Below, in pieces: positions 1 through 4,439 of a DNA stretch of 5,439 nucleotides. The position numbers and the translations under genes are program-made. The notes under the pieces were generated by a model. It was not told the DNA's origin. It did not search any database and saw only the letters and a list, made by a program, of their open reading frames with translations. The stretch is from an uncultured Clostridia bacterium (GTDB lineage Bacteria > Bacillota > Clostridia > Christensenellales > Aristaeellaceae), in the NCBI GenBank assembly GCA_934636425.1, contig CAKUAV010000185.1:1-5439 (forward strand), in the 5' to 3' direction. Within the stretch, counting starts at the first letter, position 1; every line of letters starts with the position of its first letter.

Positions 1-822
1 CGTATGAGCAATAAGCCGTTTCAGGGGGCGACGCTGATCGCGCATAACGACGGCGATTTCAGCGCCGGTGAGACGCTTGAGCTGATGCTGCTCACAGGGC
101 CGGAAGCGGACTTTACAGCGCAGAGCGCGGAGGGCTTTTATGCAGGGCTTGAGGAGCGCCGTGCCGCCGTGACGGTCGGCGCTGTGCTGAACAGCACGGC
201 GAGCCTGTACGGCATGGACAGTGCGGTTACGCTGTTCACCACGCGGCGCGGGCTGAACGCCATGGGCTTTTCAATGGATCGTGTGGACAGTCTGGATATT
301 TATACCGAAGGCGATATGAGCGCCGATGAGGAGCAGACGCTCTCTGAAAGGGTTGAGAGCATATTGCGCCGCGCCGACAACATGAGCTTTTATGACGAGC
401 TGAAAACAGCGCGCGCGGTCCGGCAGCAGAACGCCATGGTGATGACGGCGCTCCTGAGCGTGGCGCTTCTGTTCTTTGCCGTGGCGGTGAGCATGATTAC
501 CGGTGGCGTGACGCGGCGCATTCGGGCAGACGCGCGCATGATCGGCACGCTGCGGGCAGTGGGTGCGGATTCAAAAACCGTCGCGGGCTGCTATCGGATG
601 CAGATTCTCCTGAGCATCGCGCTGGGCCTGCTCGTCGGGCTGGTGTGCATGGTCGCGCTGCTGACCTCCTATTATGGGCGCGTCTGGTGGATGCGCATTG
701 TCGCGCCGGTGTGCGTTGTGGGCTTTTCCGCGCTGTGCTACGCCGCCTGTATGCTGGCGCTGCGCTCACGCATTCGGGAGACAATTTCACACAGCATTGT
801 CGAGAACATTCGGGAGATGTAA
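1..822 (+). CDS. FtsX/MacB-type ABC transporter permease, C-terminal part (5' truncated by window edge)
   Basis: The frame is open from the first base and stops at TAA 820-822. The visible ATG at 4 may be internal, because only the C-terminal half of an FtsX-type permease is present. Residues 1-140 (from that Met) form a soluble extracytoplasmic stretch as in the MacB periplasmic core. Three hydrophobic segments follow, at about 145-167, 200-223 and 230-252. Between the first two lies a basic loop containing IGTLRAVGAD, the family's typical 'GxLRAxGA' motif of the FtsX domain (PF02687). The tail SIVENIREM is also typical. By family knowledge such permeases pair with a LolD/MacB-type ATPase and move lipids, peptides or drugs, or transmit force, without being classical importers. 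The ATPase is not in the window, so the substrate is unknown. The nearest downstream gene encodes a secreted Ig-like protein, a frequent neighbour of such permeases. Family assignment is firm; the start is not visible. Confidence 0.85.
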   Translation, partial: RMSNKPFQGATLIAHNDGDFSAGETLELMLLTGPEADFTAQSAEGFYAGLEERRAAVTVGAVLNSTASLYGMDSAVTLFTTRRGLNAMGFSMDRVDSLDIYTEGDMSADEEQTLSERVESILRRADNMSFYDELKTARAVRQQNAMVMTALLSVALLFFAVAVSMITGGVTRRIRADARMIGTLRAVGADSKTVAGCYRMQILLSIALGLLVGLVCMVALLTSYYGRVWWMRIVAPVCVVGFSALCYAACMLALRSRIRETISHSIVENIREM

Positions 823-865
823 AGGAGAGAGCGGCGCGCGGGGGCCGGCTGAAGAGCCGCCCTTC

Positions 866-918
866 AAGACACACTGCCTTGGACGTGGAACGCTCCGCGC
901 GCGCCGGCGTGTCTTTTT
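866..918 (+). terminator. Probable Rho-independent terminator after the permease gene
   Basis: AAGACAC (866-872) pairs with GTGTCTT (909-915). After a 3-nt bulge, GCC (876-878) pairs with GGC (906-908), and a T-run occupies 914-918. The 27-nt interior can fold a small helix (GGACG 881-885 with CG/TCC 891-896). It lies 44 nt after the stop codon. The interior is long for a terminator, so confidence is moderate. A smaller hairpin (CGGCT-GAAG-AGCCG, about 846-859) sits between the stop and this structure. Confidence 0.5.
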
Positions 919-1130
919 AAGACGGCAGGAGGCGGTTTTCGCAGGGCGTGAGACGCTCGCTTTGAAGTGCGCGCGGAGGTCGGCGATACGGTATACATCG
1001 AAAAGGGTGCTGTGCAAAGTGCTTCGTGGGCTTCCAAACCGGCGAATCAGCGTGCGTGAGCCTCCTTTCGGACGGTGGCATGGGAGCGCGTCGGCGGCGC
1101 GGCGTAAGAGCCATGGACGGCGATTCCCAG
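919..1130. other. Intergenic stretch without a supported gene
   Basis: No reading frame here has a convincing start and ribosome-binding site. One short patch on the plus strand (952-1056, 35 codons between stops) reads like protein, with VGDTVYIEKG in the middle, and might be a gene scrap, but it matches nothing I can name. From about 1051 on, fragments resembling the downstream repeat core appear (GCGTGAG, then CCTTTCG at about 1064), consistent with a decayed extra repeat copy. Confidence 0.4.
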
Positions 1131-1177
1131 CCGCACCGCATGAGCCGACGGGCGCGCGGAGGTTTGCGGCGCGGAGG

Positions 1178-1270
1178 GCTGCTGAACGGCGCGTGAGTAC
1201 GCATAAGTCCTGTGTCCGTTTCCTTTCGAGCGGCGCGGGAGCCGATGAATTGCACGCGGAAAAATGCGCC
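1178..1270 (+). repeat. Repeat core copy 1
   Basis: This is a 93-bp core with 51 invariant bases at its left end (1178-1228). Its right part carries one private base (GCACGCGG where the other copies have GCGCGCGG). It is flanked on both sides by linker type A, so it lacks the TCGAAAGG arm that forms a long hairpin in copies 2 and 3. Confidence 0.9.
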
Positions 1271-1317
1271 GCACCGCATGAGCCGACGGGGCAGCGCGCG
1301 GAGGTTTGCGGCGCGGG

Positions 1318-1410
1318 GCTGCTGAACGGCGCGTGAGTACGCATAAGTCCTGTGTCCGTTTCCTTTCGAGCGGCGCGGGGGCCGATGAATTGCGCGCGGA
1401 AAAATGCGCC
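1318..1410 (+). repeat. Repeat core copy 2
   Basis: This 93-bp core has the first 51 bases identical to the other copies, and a single G for A in the GCGGGGGCC segment. With the following type-B linker it forms an inverted repeat: CCTTTCGA-GCGGCGC (1362-1376) against GCGCCGC (1406-1412) and TCGAAAGG (1421-1428). Confidence 0.9.
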
Positions 1411-1466
1411 GCATCGCGTTTCGAAAGGGCGTGGGGCGGTCGCTTCGCGGGGCTTTCCGGCGCGGG

Positions 1467-1559
1467 GCTGCTGAACGGCGCGTGAGTACGCATAAGTCCT
1501 GTGTCCGTTTCCTTTCGAGCTGCGCGGGAGCCGATGAATTGCGCGCGGAAAAATGCGCC
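1467..1559 (+). repeat. Repeat core copy 3
   Basis: This 93-bp core has its first 51 bases invariant, and one private change (GCTGCGC instead of GCGGCGC, 1519-1525). The change leaves one mismatch in the hairpin it forms with 1555-1561 and 1570-1577. It is followed by a second type-B linker. Confidence 0.9.
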
Positions 1560-1615
1560 GCATCGCGTTTCGAAAGGGCGCTGGGCAGTCACTTCGCGGG
1601 GCTTTCCGGCGCGGG

Positions 1616-1708
1616 GCTGCTGAACGGCGCGTGAGTACGCATAAGTCCTGTGTCCGTTTCCTTTCGCCTTGCGCGGGAGCCGCTGAATTGCGCGCGGAAA
1701 AATGCGCC
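1616..1708 (+). repeat. Repeat core copy 4 (terminal copy)
   Basis: This 93-bp core has its first 51 bases invariant, but its right part diverges most (CGCCTTGCGC and GCCGCTGAA). It runs out into unique sequence about 70 bp before the start of the secreted-protein gene. Its end supplies the in-frame ATG at 1702, which is not the real start of that gene. Confidence 0.9.
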
Positions 1709-1764
1709 TGAAGGCACGTCTTCCCGTTGGGCTGCATTTTGAAACCGGCATGAAAATTACTTTT

Positions 1765-1772
1765 GGGAGAGG
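1765..1772 (+). promoter_or_regulatory. Ribosome-binding site that fixes the start at 1780
   Basis: GGGAGAGG lies 7 nt before ATG 1780. The in-frame ATG codons at 1702 and 1750 have no comparable site, and starting there would put extra residues before an otherwise perfect signal peptide. Confidence 0.75.
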
Positions 1773-1779
1773 ATCGATT

Positions 1780-3066
1780 ATGAAAAAACGCTTTAGTCTG
1801 CTGCTGATTTTTCTGGCCGTGCTGGCGCTGTGCGCGCCTGCGCTGGCAGAGGACGGCTTTACGCTGGACGAAAACGCCACAATCGCGGGCATGAACTATC
1901 TGCCGTGGGCGCGCGGCTATGAGCCGACGAGCGACGGCGAGACGATGACGGTCTGCCTGCCGCTGCGCAGCGACAGCGCGGCCGGGAAGATCACGGCGAC
2001 GCTCACGGTGGACGACGAAACGGTCTCGCCGCTGCGGGGCGACGGCGCGAAAATCGACGTGCTGCCCGATCAGAACGGACTTTACGCCGTGCGGCTGAGC
2101 GCGCGCCTGCTCAGCGGGCGCATAAACGGCGATTACGCCGCCACTGTGCGCGTGACCGGCAAGGGCGCGGACGGCGCGGATGTGACGGCCGATTTTCCGG
2201 TCGTGCTGCGCGTGCGCGACGGAAAGCCGGGCGGCGCGGCGATGCGGCCCGCGCTTGAAAATGTGAGCGCCGACCTGCGCGTGGGCGAGAACGGCGCGCT
2301 GACCGCTGCGCTGGTCAACACCGATCCCTACGCCGAAATGCGCGACATACTGCTGACCGTTTCGGATGAGAGCGGCGACATACTGAGCGCGGGGAGCGAC
2401 AGTCTGCGGCTGGGATCGCTCATGCCGGGCGAGCGCGCGCAGGTGTTCTATCCCCTGAGCGTGCAGCCGGACGCGGCGGTGAAGGCGCACACGCTGAACC
2501 TGACGCTCACATGGACGGCGCTGGGCGCGGACATGAGCTGGACGGAGAAGCGTACGCTTGCGGTGACGCAGGAGATCCGTCTGGAGCGCGGCGCGCTGCA
2601 GGGGGCGGCCAGCGTGGTGGCGGGCGATACGGCGGTGCTGACGCTGCCGCTGATGAACATGGGGCGCGGCGATGTGCGCAACGTGCTGGCGACGCTGATG
2701 CTGCCCGGGCTGTGCGAGCGCCAGAGCGTGCTGGTGGGCACGATCGCGTCCGGCGAATCGGCGCAGGCGCGGCTGTCGTTTGCGGCGGACGGCGAGGCGG
2801 GGACATATACGGGCGTTTTCAGCGTGACGGGCGAGGACGTATGGGGCAACGAGAGCGGGTTTGAGCTGCCGGTAACGCTGAGCGTAGAAACGCGGCCGGT
2901 GAAGAGCGCGGAAGAGACGGCCTCGGACGATGCGGCGGCGGGAAAGAAGCTTTCGCCGCTTGTCTGGGGGCTGGGCGGCGCCTGCGCGCTGCTCCTGCTG
3001 GCGCTGATCGTCACGAGCGCTCTGCTGGCGCGGAAAATCCATCGGCTGGAGGAGGACAGGCTGTGA
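1780..3066 (+). CDS. Secreted, membrane-anchored protein with CARDB/NEW3-like beta-sandwich domains
   Basis: The product has 428 residues. Residues 1-23 are a Sec signal peptide: basic MKKR, a leucine-rich core, then APALA before ED. The Cys in it is not in a proper lipobox, so signal peptidase I cleavage is likely. Residues 25-150 form an all-beta region rich in alternating V/T. Residues about 158-245 and 265-370 each look like an Ig-like CARDB/NEW3 (COG1361-type) domain, with motifs such as LENVSADLRVGENGALTAAL and the paired 'GSLMPGE' / 'GTIASGE' turns. A short polar linker (372-390) leads to a transmembrane helix at about 393-417 and the basic/acidic tail HRLEEDRL inside the cell. By family knowledge such proteins are surface adhesion or scaffold proteins, often beside FtsX-type ABC permeases. 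A role as an accessory of the upstream transporter is inference. No cysteine-rich or catalytic motif is visible. Confidence 0.85.
   Translation: MKKRFSLLLIFLAVLALCAPALAEDGFTLDENATIAGMNYLPWARGYEPTSDGETMTVCLPLRSDSAAGKITATLTVDDETVSPLRGDGAKIDVLPDQNGLYAVRLSARLLSGRINGDYAATVRVTGKGADGADVTADFPVVLRVRDGKPGGAAMRPALENVSADLRVGENGALTAALVNTDPYAEMRDILLTVSDESGDILSAGSDSLRLGSLMPGERAQVFYPLSVQPDAAVKAHTLNLTLTWTALGADMSWTEKRTLAVTQEIRLERGALQGAASVVAGDTAVLTLPLMNMGRGDVRNVLATLMLPGLCERQSVLVGTIASGESAQARLSFAADGEAGTYTGVFSVTGEDVWGNESGFELPVTLSVETRPVKSAEETASDDAAAGKKLSPLVWGLGGACALLLLALIVTSALLARKIHRLEEDRL
3048..3056 (+). promoter_or_regulatory. Strong ribosome-binding site inside the end of the secreted-protein gene
   Basis: GGAGGAGGA is followed by 6 nt and then GTG 3063, which overlaps the TGA stop of the upstream gene as GTGA. 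This is the normal layout of a translationally coupled operon partner, and it supports the reading frame annotated from 3063. Confidence 0.6.
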
Positions 3067-3113
3067 AGCGCGGGCGGGGACGCGGAGAGGCGCGTTCACG
3101 CATGAAGTGGTGA
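3063..3113 (+). pseudogene. Start of a lost operon gene (16 codons then stop)
   Basis: The GTG at 3063 overlaps the preceding stop and has an ideal Shine-Dalgarno (3048-3056). The frame encodes MKRGRGRGEARSRMKW and ends at TGA 3111-3113. A strongly basic N-terminus ending in W would suit the cytoplasmic lead of a membrane protein such as another ABC permease, but too little remains to name it. A -1 shift near 3090 would open a frame to about 3190. The most likely reading is that the downstream gene was deleted or replaced and only its initiation region survives. The alternative is a chance start or a genuine tiny peptide. Confidence 0.4.
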
Positions 3114-3166
3114 TTGGGGACAATGCAATGGCGTCCGGTCAGCCGTCCGCTTTCCTGGGGGAGCAG

Positions 3167-3183
3167 GCTGATTTTGAATCAGC
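3167..3183 (+). other. Perfect 7-bp hairpin overlapping the terminator
   Basis: GCTGATT-TTG-AATCAGC is a perfect inverted repeat. Its right arm shares CAGC (3180-3183) with the left arm of the terminator stem beginning at 3180, so the two hairpins cannot form together. Confidence 0.6.
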
Positions 3184-3216
3184 GCTGTGATCGAAAGAGT
3201 CATGGCGCTGTTTTTT
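3180..3216 (+). terminator. Rho-independent terminator after the secreted-protein gene
   Basis: CAGCGCTGTGA (3180-3190) pairs with TCATGGCGCTG (3200-3210) over 11 continuous pairs, two of them G-U wobbles, around a 9-nt loop. TTTTTT (3211-3216) follows directly. It lies about 115 nt after the stop of the secreted-protein gene and would end that transcript. Confidence 0.8.
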
Positions 3217-3571
3217 GGTTAAACGCTGGAGAGGGATCGCTGCGCGCTATGCGAAAAACTCTTCCTCTTTCCTTTCTGCTGTTCATATCAGATGCATCGC
3301 TATTTGGCTGGCTGTTTTGACTTGATCTCAGGTAGACACTGTCTAAAACTGTAAGCACAAAAATTTCAAGCATAGGCAGAATACTGTCGAAGCGCCTTGC
3401 AATCCTTTCAATAATCAGGCATAATCTGAACGCTGGGCAGATGGCATTGCTTGACTCTGGCGATACAGGCGTTCAGGAGGGGGGATAGATGGAGCGCCAA
3501 AGCCGTTGCTGCTTATCCTCAAATGCCTCTGCGATTGTGCTGACGCCGAATACGATGTTCCCGTCCCCAAA
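3203..3571 (-). pseudogene. Decayed minus-strand reading frame, possibly a transposase relic
   Basis: One minus-strand frame is open over 3571-3476 (32 codons, including GNIVFGVSTIAEAFEDKQ) and again over 3472-3203 (90 codons), split by a single TGA at 3473-3475 and preceded by another TGA. The second part contains ILPMLEIFVLTVLDSVYLR followed by a polar stretch SSQNSQPNSDAS and a basic patch (SRKERGR). This order (hydrophobic/leucine-rich helix, 'NS' polar segment, basic patch) recalls the N-terminus of IS66-type transposases. The diagnostic NSSNSSKPPSSD core is not intact, and there is no start codon with a ribosome-binding site, no catalytic domain and no terminal inverted repeat. The identification is tentative. 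Confidence 0.25.
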
Positions 3572-3960
3572 TCATACGAGGAGTAGAAAGTAACGGCATA
3601 TCACCGTTCGCCCGATCGGTGCGGATATTGATGCATTGATTGCCGCGGGGCATGGTGTATGGGCACACCGGCAAGGAGCTGCTGCCCGTTACAATGTCTT
3701 TGAACGTGATTTTGACTGAAAATACCGATCGACGCTGCCGCCGCTTCTCAATTAACGCAGAACGGAGCGGGCGCATTATTCAGCGTTTGGCGCGGATTAT
3801 CCGGCGGAGGATTCCAGCTTTCGGGTTTTCAGCGTTGCCGCCGCGTGCATTCGAACCTCTGACAAACGCGATCGGCGGGCTGGCGGCGTTCGCATGCTGT
3901 TCGGCTGAGAAATCTGTACAGGCTGCCGCGTGGCTGTGCGCATGAGCGCGATTCATTTCG
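3572..3960. other. Intergenic, probably degenerate sequence with no supported gene
   Basis: Short protein-like patches occur on the plus strand in one frame: 3594-3716 contains IGADIDALIAAGHGVWAHR, and 3765-3905 contains SAFGADYPAEDSSFRVFSVA. They are broken by stops at 3591, 3717 and 3759 and have no ribosome-binding site. The minus strand is also open in places. This could be remains of a gene or merely high-GC sequence. I recognise no family and annotate no gene. Confidence 0.35.
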
Positions 3961-4003
3961 AAATAAAAAATCCGAACCCTTTGCAAGAAAAGGTTCGGAT
4001 TTT
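3961..4003 (-). terminator. Rho-independent terminator of the tRNA-Ala gene
   Basis: Read on the minus strand, AAAATCCGAACC (4003-3992) pairs perfectly with GGTTCGGATTTT (3978-3967) around a 13-nt loop and runs into further T residues (to 3961). It begins 8 nt after the tRNA 3' end. The plus strand also has T residues after the hairpin (4000-4003), but only four, so it is mainly a minus-strand terminator. Confidence 0.9.
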
Positions 4004-4011
4004 GTGGCGAA

Positions 4012-4084
4012 TGGAGCATAAGGGAGTCGAACCCTTGGCCTCCACAATGCCATTGTGGCGCGCTACCAACTGCGCTAATGCCCC
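4012..4084 (-). tRNA. tRNA-Ala (anticodon GGC)
   Basis: This is a 73-nt cloverleaf on the minus strand. The acceptor GGGGCAT pairs with ATGCTCC and contains the G3-U70 wobble that is the identity element for alanyl-tRNA synthetase. The D arm is GCGC-AGTTGGTA-GCGC. The anticodon stem CCACA/TGTGG holds the loop ATGGCAT, giving anticodon GGC, which reads GCC/GCU. The T arm is AAGGG-TTCGACT-CCCTT and the discriminator is A73. The 3' CCA is not encoded (the sequence continues TTCGCC), so it must be added by a nucleotidyltransferase. The gene is monocistronic, with its own promoter and terminator. Confidence 0.97.
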
Positions 4085-4097
4085 GTAACAGTTTGAT

Positions 4098-4126
4098 ATT
4101 ATAGCAGACTTCATGCGGCCTGTCAA
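4098..4126 (-). promoter_or_regulatory. Consensus housekeeping promoter of the tRNA-Ala gene
   Basis: On the minus strand TTGACA (4126-4121), a 17-nt spacer and TATAAT (4103-4098) match the sigma-70/sigma-A consensus at every position. The expected start site is a few bases before the mature tRNA 5' end at 4084, leaving a very short leader. Confidence 0.93.
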
Positions 4127-4175
4127 GTGGTGAAATGGACAATTTTTTACCGCGCCGAAAACTTAACGCACCGCA

Positions 4176-4204
4176 TTTACAGGCGAGCGCCTGCATGATA
4201 TAAT
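4176..4204 (+). promoter_or_regulatory. Sigma-A promoter for the winged-helix protein gene
   Basis: TTTACA (4176-4181), a 17-nt spacer and TATAAT (4199-4204) match 11 of 12 consensus positions. It points away from the tRNA promoter, with about 50 bp between the two. The expected transcript start is near 4211, giving roughly 230 nt of leader before the GTG at 4440. Confidence 0.85.
4180..4193. promoter_or_regulatory. Palindrome within the promoter, candidate operator
   Basis: CAGGCG-AG-CGCCTG is a perfect inverted repeat with 6-bp arms that overlaps the end of the -35 box and the first half of the spacer. That is a classic position for a repressor site. No known regulator consensus is recognised, so operator function is an inference. 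Confidence 0.35.
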
Positions 4205-4232
4205 GAAAACAGAGCTTCGCCGTCTTGCGGGC

Positions 4233-4337
4233 ATGACTGAAATTGCCGATTCGATGCGGCAGGGCTTTTTAGCCGCAACTTGGGAAAAAAGGCAGACTCT
4301 TTTGCACAAGGTCAGACGCATATCGAACATTGCCTGA
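4233..4337 (+). CDS. Possible small leader ORF of unknown function
   Basis: ATG 4233 opens a 34-residue frame beginning MTEIADSMRQGFLAATWEKR and ending SNIA at TGA 4335-4337. It starts about 20 nt after the expected transcription start of the promoter at 4176-4204. The composition is protein-like, with an amphipathic, basic C-terminal half (KRQTLLHKVRR). The upstream GCGGGC is only a poor Shine-Dalgarno, which speaks against efficient translation. It could be a leader peptide, an independent small protein or chance. It resembles no family I know. Confidence 0.3.
   Translation: MTEIADSMRQGFLAATWEKRQTLLHKVRRISNIA
4255..4277 (+). other. Leader hairpin
   Basis: TGCGGC (4255-4260) pairs with GCCGCA (4272-4277) around the 11-nt loop AGGGCTTTTTA. 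A T-run lies in the loop rather than after the stem, so it is not a terminator. It could be a protein or RNA contact site, or simply incidental. Confidence 0.35.
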
Positions 4338-4426
4338 ATCAGAAAGACCGCGCGCCGGACGAGAAAAATCCAGTTGTTCATAAACAATGCGTTTTAGAAT
4401 GAGCGCTGAAAAGCACTGTGGAAGAT

Positions 4427-4433
4427 GGGAGGG
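4427..4433 (+). promoter_or_regulatory. Ribosome-binding site that favours the GTG start at 4440
   Basis: GGGAGGG lies 6 nt before GTG 4440. An in-frame ATG at 4425 overlaps this site and has no good site of its own, so the GTG is preferred. Using the ATG would add only five residues. Confidence 0.65.
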
Positions 4434-4439
4434 AAAACT

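Larger units (their letters stand above)
1131..1708. repeat. Tandem array of four 93-bp cores with two linker types
   Basis: Four cores start at 1178, 1318, 1467 and 1616, giving periods of 140, 149 and 149 bp. Linker type A (about 45-47 bp, beginning GCACCGCATGAGCCGACGG) precedes core 1 and separates cores 1 and 2. Linker type B (56 bp, beginning GCATCGCGTTTCGAAAGG) separates cores 2-3 and 3-4. The periods are 2 modulo 3, so any translated frame rotates from copy to copy. The same peptides appear in shuffled frames on the minus strand, which argues against a protein-coding repeat. The array sits between a terminator and the ribosome-binding region of the secreted-protein gene. It could be an extragenic interspersed repeat (REP/MITE-like) that has expanded locally, or a structured regulatory region. 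No transposase is attached. Confidence 0.9.
4205..4439 (+). other. Long 5' leader between promoter and the winged-helix gene
   Basis: This is about 235 nt of transcribed leader. It contains a 34-codon ORF (4233-4337), a hairpin within it (4255-4277) and a weak inverted repeat TTGTT-CATA-AACAA (4374-4387). I see no T-box, no known riboswitch core and no intrinsic terminator. Confidence 0.4.

Noticed and set aside
1702..1779. Extended N-terminus of the secreted protein from ATG 1702
   Set aside because: The extra residues come from the end of repeat copy 4 and would bury the signal peptide. ATG 1780 has its own good ribosome-binding site.
787..3123. Very long minus-strand open frame (over 770 codons) and two overlapping ones at 917-1414 and 1047-1892, with repeated peptide motifs
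   Set aside because: They are antisense to the secreted-protein gene and run through the repeat array. The repeat period is not a multiple of three, so the same peptides show up in different frames. Composition is Arg/His/Pro-rich as in shadows of GC-rich genes, and no ribosome-binding site is evident.
3249..3320. Plus-strand 23-codon ORF with a hydrophobic, signal-like sequence (MRKTLPLSFLLF...) and a purine-rich GGAGAGGG upstream
   Set aside because: The spacing to the purine tract is too long, it lies just after a strong terminator with no promoter, and it is antisense to the possible relic frame.
3333..3345. TAGACA-C-TGTCTA palindrome as an insertion-sequence end or operator
   Set aside because: There is no matching inverted copy or target duplication nearby, and it falls inside the minus-strand relic frame, so it is probably incidental.
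3475..3593. AGGAGGGGGG followed by ATG 3489 and a 34-codon frame
   Set aside because: The Shine-Dalgarno looks good, but the peptide is low in protein character and antisense to a more protein-like frame. No promoter is visible.
3845..3860. TTCGAA-containing stretch resembling a tRNA T-arm, considered as a tRNA fragment or attachment-site duplicate
   Set aside because: The flanking bases cannot form the T stem, and it shares only about six bases with the real tRNA 3' end. No direct repeat of the tRNA end was found in 3100-4000.
3780..4196. Minus-strand 138-codon frame
   Set aside because: It translates straight through the tRNA-Ala gene, its promoter and terminator, so it is a common false gene call.
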